Source: Candidatus Bathyarchaeota archaeon (GTDB lineage: Archaea > Thermoproteota > Bathyarchaeia > Bathyarchaeales > B26-1). From it: DNA of 6,007 nt. The notes under the pieces are model-generated. The model worked only from the letters and a program-made list of their open reading frames with translations. It was not told the DNA's origin and ran no database searches. The stretch's first letter is position 1; each line of letters starts with the position of its first letter. The position numbers were made by a program, and so were the translations under genes. Shown one piece after another: positions 1-6,007 of the stretch. The stretch covers positions 1 to 6,007 of the forward strand of contig JAGTRH010000089.1 in NCBI GenBank assembly GCA_018396795.1. The letters run 5' to 3'.

Positions 1-390
1 AGGCGCAAGGTTTGCTACCAGCTCGGATTTCACGTGATCCTCCGGCAGAGCATCCTTAGCTTCCCTAGGAAAGTTTCTAACATTATCTAGAACAAGGATC
101 TCTCCACTCTTAAGCTCCTTTATAGCATTCTTTGCCTTCTCGCCGTAAACGTCATTCACGAACTTTACTGGCTTACTGAGAACCCTACCTAGTATTTGCG
201 CATGCTGCTCTAGAGGTATAAAATCTGGATCTCCCGGCCTACCTTGGTGAGCTAAGACCACAACCTTTGCGCCCCTTTCAGATAATTCCTTTATTGTTGT
301 CTCACCATGAGCCCTAATTCTGGTATCATCAATAATCTTCTTTGTCTGCGGATCCACTGCCGAGTTGAAATCAACCCTGACAAGAGTCAT
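1..390 (-). CDS. pgk: Phosphoglycerate kinase, archaeal type, N-terminal part (3' end outside window; 5' end disturbed)
   Basis: PGK transfers phosphate between 1,3-bisphosphoglycerate and ADP in the cytoplasm, the step after GAPDH. The 130 visible codons carry the family's N-terminal domain. RVDFNS is at residues 5-10, with D7 and N9 as 3-phosphoglycerate ligands. DDTRIRAH is at 21-28, with R24 the probable ligand arginine. AHQGRPGD is at 47-54, with H48 and R51. GEILVLDNVR follows, then LAP at the left edge. RVDFNS rather than RVDFNVP, and AHQGRPGD, are archaeal traits. In this frame the first start is ATG 388-390, with an in-frame TGA three codons upstream and no Shine-Dalgarno. That start would remove roughly 15 residues that normally precede RVDFNS. 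Those residues appear in another frame just upstream (see 371-412), so the gene is probably frameshifted by a small deletion, or there is a sequence error. It lies downstream of gap on the same strand, so cotranscription is likely. Family identity is certain; functionality is not. Confidence 0.93.
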   Translation of the reverse strand, partial: MTLVRVDFNSAVDPQTKKIIDDTRIRAHGETTIKELSERGAKVVVLAHQGRPGDPDFIPLEQHAQILGRVLSKPVKFVNDVYGEKAKNAIKELKSGEILVLDNVRNFPREAKDALPEDHVKSELVANLAP

Positions 391-412
391 CCAGAGTCAA
401 AAACTTCGGCAT
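371..412 (-). pseudogene. Displaced N-terminal start of pgk (14 codons, then stop)
   Basis: ATG at 410-412 opens a frame reading MPKFLTLDDSCQG and stops at TGA 371-373. The first nine residues match the usual opening of archaeal PGKs (a K/D-FLTLDD-like segment before GKTVLVRVDFNS). They are preceded by a strong ribosome-binding site. The downstream PGK sequence is in a different frame, with only one base between the codon for the last D (386-388) and the codon for L in LVRVDFNS (382-384). The normal FDVKGKT-like link is missing. I read this as the original pgk start separated from its body by a deletion of 3k+2 bases. It could instead be an assembly error. Confidence 0.65.
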
Positions 413-421
413 TACTCAAAT

Positions 422-426
422 CCTCC
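422..426 (-). promoter_or_regulatory. Shine-Dalgarno GGAGG for the displaced pgk start
   Basis: On the minus strand GGAGG (within AAAAGGAGGA) sits 9 bases upstream of ATG 410-412. No comparable site precedes ATG 388-390. This supports 412 as the ancestral pgk start. Confidence 0.7.
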
Positions 427-488
427 TTTTAACCCTTCACTAATGAAATAAAAATTATGGGAATTAAGTTTTTGGGTCTAATTGACGC

Positions 489-1514
<1,026 letters not shown>

Positions 1515-1540
1515 TTATTCAGCTATCTCTAACTCGTCTC

Positions 1541-1559
1541 ATATTTATTATTTTTTCTG
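1541..1559 (-). promoter_or_regulatory. Probable archaeal TATA/BRE promoter of gap
   Basis: On the minus strand TAATAAATAT (1541-1550) follows a purine-rich stretch CAGAAA that fits a BRE. A transcription start about 25 bases downstream, near 1519, would give a leader of about 17 bases carrying the AGGTGG site. Position and composition fit an archaeal promoter, but no start site can be seen directly. Confidence 0.4.
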
Positions 1560-1603
1560 AAAGAAGAAATCAGATTCGATTTATCCTTAAATATTTATTA
1601 TTT
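1541..1603 (-). repeat. 13-bp AT-rich direct repeat, two copies 50 bp apart
   Basis: The sequence ATATTTATTATTT (plus strand) occurs at 1541-1553 and again at 1591-1603, exactly 50 bp apart. On the minus strand each reads AAATAATAAATAT, TATA-like in the orientation of gap. The distal copy overlaps the last codons of the DUF488 gene (the EIINI end). It may be a second promoter element or a chance repeat in AT-rich DNA. Confidence 0.5.
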
Positions 1604-1988
1604 CAACACCTATTTTCTCTAGGCGTTGAGCTATAAAACGTCTATGACAATACTTAGCATTTTTCTCCATGCACATTAGCACAACTGTTCCTTCCCTAAT
1701 TATGTTGAGAAGAAACTCAAAACCCTCATTAAACTTCTGAGACTCCATATATTTTTCATATCCCCCTCTCACGAAACCACCCAAACTTTCACCTAAAGAT
1801 ACGTATTTTATTCCATTTTCTCCGAGAAATGACTCTAAGTTATCTTTACTAAATGCTGGATCTTTACTCTTAGGGAAGCGCCTAACATCAACAACGACGG
1901 TGATATTATGCTCTTTCAGAATATTGATAAAATCTGTAATCTTCCTCCCTCCGTATCCTATAGTGTAAACTCTCAACAAATTCACCAC
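1587..1988 (-). CDS. DUF488 family protein
   Basis: The protein is about 133 aa and of unknown biochemical function. It opens with VYTIGYGGRKITDFINIL, the family's characteristic TIGYSGR-like start. VVDVRRFPKSK follows at about 32-42, where the conserved D-R pair lies, then FSKDNLESFL and the mid-section LGESLGG. It ends with the signature VVLMCMEKNAKYCHRRFIAQRL (about 102-123), matching the C-x-E-x(n)-CHR motif of DUF488. There is no signal peptide or membrane segment, so it is presumably cytoplasmic. The start is uncertain: GTG 1986-1988, GTG 1983-1985 and TTG 1977-1979 are all possible, an in-frame TGA lies directly upstream of 1988, and the only strong Shine-Dalgarno (2014-2019) is about 25 bases too far away. 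GAGTGGTGA just before TTG 1979 could serve a TTG start. It is divergent from prs and co-directional with gap 84 bp downstream, but gap seems to have its own promoter. Confidence 0.88.
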   Translation of the reverse strand: MVNLLRVYTIGYGGRKITDFINILKEHNITVVVDVRRFPKSKDPAFSKDNLESFLGENGIKYVSLGESLGGFVRGGYEKYMESQKFNEGFEFLLNIIREGTVVLMCMEKNAKYCHRRFIAQRLEKIGVEIINI

Positions 1989-2013
1989 TCAATTAACGTT
2001 TAACTCAATTTAA

Positions 2014-2019
2014 TCCTCC
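2014..2019 (-). promoter_or_regulatory. Orphan Shine-Dalgarno GGAGGA upstream of the DUF488 gene
   Basis: GGAGGA on the minus strand is followed 5 bases later by TTG AGT TAA (2000-2008), a frame that closes at once. It does not fit any DUF488 start. It may be coincidental, the relic of another start, or a minimal leader frame. Confidence 0.3.
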
Positions 2020-2030
2020 AATAAGCAAGC

Positions 2031-2045
2031 AAAAGAATTTATCTT
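2031..2045 (+). promoter_or_regulatory. Probable archaeal BRE/TATA promoter of prs
   Basis: AAAAGA (2031-2036) followed by TTTATCTT (2038-2045) resembles a BRE plus TATA box. Transcription would begin near 2067, giving a leader of about 20 bases with the GGAGGA site of prs. TGTATATAG just downstream is a second TATA-like option, usable on either strand in this divergent region. Confidence 0.4.
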
Positions 2046-2074
2046 TGTATATAGCAGATCCTTCATTGTCCTAT

Positions 2075-2080
2075 GGAGGA
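2075..2080 (+). promoter_or_regulatory. Shine-Dalgarno GGAGGA for prs
   Basis: GGAGGA ends 6 bases before TTG 2087-2089. This decides the prs start in favour of TTG 2087 over the further-upstream TTG 2045, which has no such site. Confidence 0.8.
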
Positions 2081-2086
2081 GAAAAA

Positions 2087-2980
2087 TTGAAGATCATAGG
2101 CGGACCAAGTTCACTAGAATTATCTCAGAAGATAAGCGATATTCTTAACGCTCCTCTAGTGAGGGTTAAAACAAAACGTTTCCCAGACGGTGAATTCTAC
2201 TTCAAGTTTGAAGAGAGAATTGCTGGAGAAAATCTCTTGATCGTGCAGAGCTTATATCCGCCGCAAGACACCCACCTCATAGAGCTCTTCCTTATTCTTC
2301 ACACAGCAAGGGACCTAGGCGCAGAAACAATAAGGGTTTTTGTGCCATATCTCGCTTACAGCCGGCAAGATGAGCGATATTTAGAGGGTGAGTGCCTAAG
2401 CGCGGCTATGATAGCTGAAATAATGGAGGAACTGGATGTCGATGCGCTTTACACGATTGACGTACATAATGAGAATGTTCTAAAGATGTATAAAATCCCG
2501 GTATATAATTTGACAGCCTCTGGTGAACTAGCCAGATACTTTGCTAGGAAAAGTTTGGAGATGCCACTTGTTATAGCACCAGACGATGAAGATTTAGCTA
2601 AAAGAAGAGCTAGATACGCAGCTAAGGTACTTAGCGCGGAATGGGATGCCTTGGAGAAGAGAAGGGATCGATATACTGGAGAGATAGTTACTTTCGCGAA
2701 GGACTTGAATATTCGTGGAAGAGACGCTCTCATAATTGACGATATAATCAGTACAGGTAAAACCGCGGCAAACGCCGCCAAAATACTTAAGGAGCAAGGC
2801 GCTAAAAGAGTCTTCGTAGGAGTATCTCATGCGCTACTAATCGGAGATTCCGTAAGGATTATGATTGAAAACGGAGTTGAGGAGATTGTAGGTACAGACA
2901 GTGTTGTAAATGAGTATGCAAAGGTGTCGGTTGCACCGATCTTCGGAAGAGCGCTAAAAGGCGAGATAGAACAGGCATAA
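2087..2980 (+). CDS. prs: Ribose-phosphate pyrophosphokinase (PRPP synthetase)
   Basis: It makes 5-phosphoribosyl-1-pyrophosphate from ribose-5-phosphate and ATP, the precursor for purines, pyrimidines, histidine and tryptophan; cytoplasmic. From TTG 2087 the protein is 297 aa, close to the usual 285-300 of archaeal Prs, and it begins (M)KIIGGPSSLEL as its homologues do. RFPDGE is at 31-36. YSRQDER at 91-97 is the conserved ATP-binding/flexible-loop segment. DVH at 125-127 carries the catalytic-region histidine. APDDED and KRRAR are near 164-176. The PRPP-binding loop DALIIDDIISTGKT is at about 213-226. An upstream extension to TTG 2045 adds 14 residues without homology to the family start and lacks a ribosome-binding site. 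No operon partner is visible: the DUF488 gene is divergent and the winged-helix gene convergent, so prs appears monocistronic. Confidence 0.97.
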   Translation: MKIIGGPSSLELSQKISDILNAPLVRVKTKRFPDGEFYFKFEERIAGENLLIVQSLYPPQDTHLIELFLILHTARDLGAETIRVFVPYLAYSRQDERYLEGECLSAAMIAEIMEELDVDALYTIDVHNENVLKMYKIPVYNLTASGELARYFARKSLEMPLVIAPDDEDLAKRRARYAAKVLSAEWDALEKRRDRYTGEIVTFAKDLNIRGRDALIIDDIISTGKTAANAAKILKEQGAKRVFVGVSHALLIGDSVRIMIENGVEEIVGTDSVVNEYAKVSVAPIFGRALKGEIEQA

Positions 2981-2985
2981 TGCCT
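2973..2985. repeat. Short inverted repeat at the prs stop codon
   Basis: AGGCAT-A-ATGCCT is a perfect 6-bp inverted repeat spanning the prs TAA, in the 12-bp gap between the convergent prs and winged-helix genes. A realistic hairpin would be AGGC/GCCT with a 5-base loop. Neither side has a clear T-tract, so a terminator role is only possible, not shown. Confidence 0.3.
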
Positions 2986-2992
2986 TCTAAAA

Positions 2993-3262
2993 TTAGACTT
3001 CAATAAGCCTCTGTTGACCAACACCAGTAATCTTCCAAAGTCTAGTTCCACTTTGCCTTACAACAGCTTTTTCAATCTCCAACAGACGTAAATGATGCAA
3101 GATTGAGGAATAGCTTACGTTAACTCTCTCAGCAAGCTTTTTCGCGTTTAAGGGACCCTCTTTCTCTAAGGCGGCAATGATACCTGACCTGACCGTTAAA
3201 CCGCGCGTAACATTCTTCCTACGTGTCAAGAACGCTTTTGGATGATAACCCTTCTTTAGCAT
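2993..3262 (-). CDS. Small winged helix-turn-helix DNA-binding protein (ArsR-like, archaeal)
   Basis: This 89-aa basic protein is probably a transcription regulator; its target cannot be read from the sequence. An N-terminal basic arm (RRKNVTRGLTVR, about 14-25) leads into helix 1 (SGIIAALEKEGPL). The helix-turn-helix follows, with LNAKKLAERVNVS (38-50) and recognition helix SYSSILHHLRLLE (50-62). A wing, VVRQSGTRLWKIT (67-79), and GVGQQRL complete the fold. There are no metal-binding cysteines, so it is not a metal-sensing ArsR of the CXC type. ATG 3260-3262 is the only upstream start, as an in-frame TGA lies two codons before it. No Shine-Dalgarno is present, and a TTTAAA box at 3292-3297 would place the transcript start almost at the ATG, suggesting leaderless translation. 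It lies 39 bp downstream of polC on the same strand and could also be read through from it. Confidence 0.85.
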   Translation of the reverse strand: MLKKGYHPKAFLTRRKNVTRGLTVRSGIIAALEKEGPLNAKKLAERVNVSYSSILHHLRLLEIEKAVVRQSGTRLWKITGVGQQRLIEV

Positions 3263-3288
3263 ATCTCAAGAATATTTTCGAAGTCTTA

Positions 3289-3300
3289 CCCTTTAAATCT
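3289..3300 (-). promoter_or_regulatory. Possible TATA box of the winged-helix gene
   Basis: AGATTTAAAGGG on the minus strand, immediately after the polC stop, is TATA-like and about 30 bases before ATG 3262. With the usual archaeal spacing the transcript would begin within a few bases of the start codon, consistent with the missing ribosome-binding site. Confidence 0.35.
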
Positions 3301-3301
3301 T

Positions 3302-6007
3302 TCATTTTTCATTTCCATTCAAAAATTTCGAAAGACTTGATTGCTTAACTCCTTTTCCGCTCTCAAAAAGTGAATTTATCTCTTCCTCAATGAGAGTTAA
3401 ACGCTGAGAATAGTACTCAGACATACCATACTTCTTAACCAAACGCCATGCATCCTCCAAATATTTCTCAATAGTACCTCTATGAACCGTTAATGTTAAC
3501 TCTCCTCCGCATTCCGGACACGCACCCTTTAGTGGAACTCGCCTAAAACGCCTGTTACATCTCTTACACCTAAACCTTTGTGTTGCAAAAGCCCTTAGAT
3601 TACCAGATATATCACGGATGAAATGCGTGTTTAAGACTATTTCTGCAACAACATGCGCATCAACTGCTTTAATCTTTTCTGCTAAGCCTAATTGGGCGTT
3701 TAGTTTATCAGTCATGCGCTTTAAAGTCTTATACGCGCTTTCTCTATTTCCTGAATCAATATTTGATGTTGGCACAGTAAACATAAGGCCTTGAAGACGC
3801 GCCTCAGAATCGAATCTATGCTTAACAATATCGATTAAATTGATAATCTCCCTAGCTGGTCTACCCCTTAGAGTTTCCTTGTAAAATGCTAAAGGATATT
3901 TGCACGTGACATCAAGTTCATGCGCCTGCCTTTGAACATCCTCAGGCATAATTATTCGGATAATAAAAAGTGGAGAATCCATGATCCCACCTATTTGATC
4001 TGGCAGATAATCCCTTGAGAAATTCAAGAACGCGTCGAGGGCGAGCATAATACTGTCTTCATCGCCATCACAGTCTCTACGCTTAGCAGAATGCCAGAAT
4101 GGGTGGGCAAAACAAACGTTTAGTTTAGTGAAGCCTATTATTCTGCCTAAGGCGCCAGCGCACGTATGTGGTGCTAGGCCTATAATCAGTTTGCCAACCA
4201 AATCCTGAGGTCTACTAACCTTGTAGAATGGTGGGAGACCATAAAACTTCTGGAGGAGATCATCTACAAAGTTTGCGACCGACATTAAATATTGAGCGCC
4301 TCTCCACGGGATTATAACATCCTGAACCATAAGCTCGCATATTTGCTCCGGATCCTTGAGGGGATTGCCTAAATAGTCATGCGTGTAACCTAGTTCCCTA
4401 AGCTTTTCTACCGAGACACCTATTTCAGATGGTTTAAAGTGAGTTAGGGGAGCGTTGGTTGCATCAAACCTTACAGTACCATCTTTATAGACTGAAAGGT
4501 TATATTTTGCCCTCAAAATTCCCTTCTCGATAGGTTCGGGAGTGCGAGTTCTATTTGTAAGACCCTTAACACCCTTAATTTGCTCTGGTATGAAGCCTAC
4601 TTTCTGACATGCATCATCAATTAAATCCTTTATGGAGATTGTTTGCGAACAGAAACTTCTTGCCTCAGCTTTACACACTGGGCATTCTTCTCTATCAAGG
4701 TCTCTACCGCATCTTGGACAAATAAATCTAAGACTCGTTTCTGAACCGCAAGATGGACATGCCCTCTTAAACGTGACTGTTTGACATTTTGGGCAAATTC
4801 TACTAACAATCTCAACTCTAACAAACCCCTTCTTGTACGCCTTCATTAAATCTCTTTGCGCTCCACCACTTAAGCCAACAGGAAATAAAACGTGAACTGG
4901 TGGCTTCATTTCTCGTTCTTTGGCCTTTTCAGGGCGTCCCATTCTAGCTCCTACAAAAGAGGGAGCCTTATCTCTAATAATTAAACCACTAATCCTAAAG
5001 AGGTTCTCTAAAGTTGGAAGATTAGCAGATACCCCGGCTTGAGGATTATGTACCCCAAGCGAAAATGCAAATGCATGTGCATCACTACCTTCAATAACGA
5101 TATTATCACTACAAACTTTATGTGGAATGCATATTTCTTCAAGGATCTCCTTAATCTCGATGTTAAATGACCCTCTAATTTCGGTTATTAATCCATTTTC
5201 AACATTTATATTAGAGTGCAATAGCCAAGCTCTAATCTTCTCAAGCGATTCAGCTGAAACATTAGACCAGAAATACGTGTAGGATGGATGTAAAGGGATT
5301 TTAAGCGATTTACTAAGTAATATAGCCTCTTGAACGCTAGGCTTAGTGCTGAATGGATCATCTAAATAGGCCTTTAACAAGAAAGATAAAATATTAGCTC
5401 TTAAGGCGGCCTCCTCAATATTCCCTCCAAAATCTTCAAGAATCACTCTTCTAAGTTCCTCGCACCAAAATTCCTCAGTATATCCGGATGGTAACAGAGT
5501 CTTATTGTTATAGAGAAAATCGCCAAAACTTACTAAAATATCTCCTAAAAATAGGATTTTTTCAGTCTCCCTCCTAATTAATTCAATGTTTTCATAGGAA
5601 ACCCTGACAACTGAGCCATCCCTCAACTTAACAATTGGCGGCTCAATGTAATCTACAGACATCACAATGCCAGACTTACCTGGAGTTTCTATCTTGAGTT
5701 GCGTTCCGCCAGCTAAAAAACCTTGTAAAGTTATCATTGTTAGCGGATGGATGCCGACAGCAGCCAATCCAGTGTTTCTTGATCTGCCATAGCGGAGTCT
5801 AAACCCGCCTCTTCTCGACGGGAAGCATAATATTGGTCTCCCAGCTGGAACATCCTCCATAAAGCCAGATGTTGACCTATTTTTTTCTATCTCTTTAATC
5901 TCCTTAAGCCACTCCCAACCCTGAATCCCCAGGTCGTCAACTACAGCTAAAACCTTCGCTGCCCTCCCAATTATACCATCATTTATGACTCGAAGGGCTC
6001 CACCACG
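3302..6007 (-). CDS. polC: DNA polymerase D (Pol II) large subunit DP2, C-terminal 901 residues (N-terminus outside window)
   Basis: DP2 is the catalytic subunit of PolD, the two-subunit replicative polymerase of most non-crenarchaeal archaea; DP1 carries the proofreading exonuclease. The reading frame is open to the right edge, where it reads RGGALRVINDGIIGRAAK, so the ATG at 5858-5860 is internal. Counting from the edge, MEDVPAGRP is at 50-58, and GGFRLRYGRSRNTGLAAVGIHP follows. A cysteine cluster at 405-453 has two C-X2-C-X8-C-X2-C units. EPIEKGILRAKYNLSVYKDGT and LTHFKPSEIGVSVEKLRELGY are family blocks. The catalytic double-psi barrel motif KRRDCDGDED has its DGD at 647-649. A C-terminal zinc finger (C-X2-C-X12-C-X2-C) is at 814-833, and a PCNA-binding box QSSLSKFL at 889-896. 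Family members are usually about 1,100-1,270 aa, so some 200-350 residues are missing to the right. No intein interrupts the visible part. All key residues are present. Confidence 0.97.
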   Translation of the reverse strand, partial: RGGALRVINDGIIGRAAKVLAVVDDLGIQGWEWLKEIKEIEKNRSTSGFMEDVPAGRPILCFPSRRGGFRLRYGRSRNTGLAAVGIHPLTMITLQGFLAGGTQLKIETPGKSGIVMSVDYIEPPIVKLRDGSVVRVSYENIELIRRETEKILFLGDILVSFGDFLYNNKTLLPSGYTEEFWCEELRRVILEDFGGNIEEAALRANILSFLLKAYLDDPFSTKPSVQEAILLSKSLKIPLHPSYTYFWSNVSAESLEKIRAWLLHSNINVENGLITEIRGSFNIEIKEILEEICIPHKVCSDNIVIEGSDAHAFAFSLGVHNPQAGVSANLPTLENLFRISGLIIRDKAPSFVGARMGRPEKAKEREMKPPVHVLFPVGLSGGAQRDLMKAYKKGFVRVEIVSRICPKCQTVTFKRACPSCGSETSLRFICPRCGRDLDREECPVCKAEARSFCSQTISIKDLIDDACQKVGFIPEQIKGVKGLTNRTRTPEPIEKGILRAKYNLSVYKDGTVRFDATNAPLTHFKPSEIGVSVEKLRELGYTHDYLGNPLKDPEQICELMVQDVIIPWRGAQYLMSVANFVDDLLQKFYGLPPFYKVSRPQDLVGKLIIGLAPHTCAGALGRIIGFTKLNVCFAHPFWHSAKRRDCDGDEDSIMLALDAFLNFSRDYLPDQIGGIMDSPLFIIRIIMPEDVQRQAHELDVTCKYPLAFYKETLRGRPAREIINLIDIVKHRFDSEARLQGLMFTVPTSNIDSGNRESAYKTLKRMTDKLNAQLGLAEKIKAVDAHVVAEIVLNTHFIRDISGNLRAFATQRFRCKRCNRRFRRVPLKGACPECGGELTLTVHRGTIEKYLEDAWRLVKKYGMSEYYSQRLTLIEEEINSLFESGKGVKQSSLSKFLNGNEK
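4055..4075 (-). other. PolD catalytic motif DCDGDED
   Basis: These codons encode D-C-D-G-D-E-D. The D-G-D aspartates correspond to the metal-binding pair of the DP2 double-psi beta-barrel active site, related to the NADFDGD motif of multisubunit RNA polymerases. In some Thermococcales this site is split by an intein; here it is continuous. Confidence 0.85.
4649..4795 (-). other. Central cysteine cluster of DP2 (two predicted zinc sites plus one extra Cys)
   Basis: Nine cysteines lie in 49 residues: CPKC with CPSC, then CPRC with CPVC, each pair of pairs separated by 8 residues, and a final single Cys in RSFC. The spacing fits two zinc ribbons or knuckles, as known in DP2 proteins. Confidence 0.8.

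Noticed and set aside
443..460. AT-rich tract between gap and pgk as a gap terminator or a separate pgk promoter
   Set aside because: On the minus strand it has one T-run (AATTTTTATTTC), but no clear TATA/BRE layout; a start at normal spacing would fall in the pgk Shine-Dalgarno. Evidence is too weak to list.
2045..2086. A 14-residue N-terminal extension of prs starting at TTG 2045
   Set aside because: It overlaps the probable TATA region, has no ribosome-binding site and does not match the family's start, whereas TTG 2087 is preceded by GGAGGA at 6 bases and begins with the conserved KIIGGPSSLEL.
2449..3051. Overlapping open frames on the minus strand across prs and the junction with the winged-helix gene
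   Set aside because: They are antisense to a well-conserved gene or in the wrong frame, with low-complexity Ser/Leu-rich composition and no recognisable domain.
4630..4824. A 64-codon minus-strand frame inside polC over the zinc-finger region
   Set aside because: It is an out-of-frame shadow of the cysteine-rich DP2 segment with no start signal or family resemblance.
5858..5860. ATG 5860 as the start of polC
   Set aside because: The same frame continues without a stop to the window edge and encodes conserved DP2 sequence (RGGALRVINDGIIGRAAK, GWEWL), so this Met is internal.

Overview
The window looks like ordinary housekeeping DNA from an archaeon. Three things point that way. A large DNA polymerase D subunit (DP2/PolC) fills the right-hand 2.7 kb. 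The phosphoglycerate kinase and PRPP synthetase have archaeal-type sequences. The promoters look like TATA/BRE elements, with a mix of Shine-Dalgarno-led and possibly leaderless starts. PolD is absent from the classical Crenarchaeota (Thermoprotei), so the source is more likely a euryarchaeon, a thaumarchaeote/bathyarchaeote-like TACK lineage, or an Asgard archaeon. The sequence alone does not decide between these.

Layout, left to right. Positions 1-390 (minus) hold the N-terminal part of pgk, running off the left edge. Positions 489-1502 (minus) hold gap, a classical bacterial-type (class I) glyceraldehyde-3-phosphate dehydrogenase; gap lies upstream of pgk in the direction of transcription. 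Positions 1587-1988 (minus) encode a small DUF488 protein. Positions 2087-2980 (plus) hold prs, divergent from the DUF488 gene across about 98 bp. Positions 2993-3262 (minus) encode a small winged-helix DNA-binding protein, convergent with prs with only 12 bp between stop codons. Positions 3302-6007 (minus) hold polC, whose N-terminus lies beyond the right edge. No intergenic stretch exceeds 100 bp, and I see no RNA genes, mobile elements or CRISPR arrays.

Functionally, gap and pgk catalyse consecutive steps of lower glycolysis/gluconeogenesis and look like a co-directional pair. Prs makes PRPP for nucleotide and amino-acid synthesis. DP2 is the catalytic subunit of a replicative polymerase.

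The most notable irregularity is at the start of pgk. A good Shine-Dalgarno and ATG begin a recognisable PGK N-terminus (MPKFLTLDD), but this frame closes after 14 codons. The rest of PGK (LVRVDFNS onward) continues in another frame, as if roughly 20 bp (3k+2) had been lost. Smaller points are the bacterial-type gap beside an archaeal pgk, and a 13-bp TATA-like sequence repeated at exactly 50-bp spacing upstream of gap. I did not find evidence of a novel multi-gene system.
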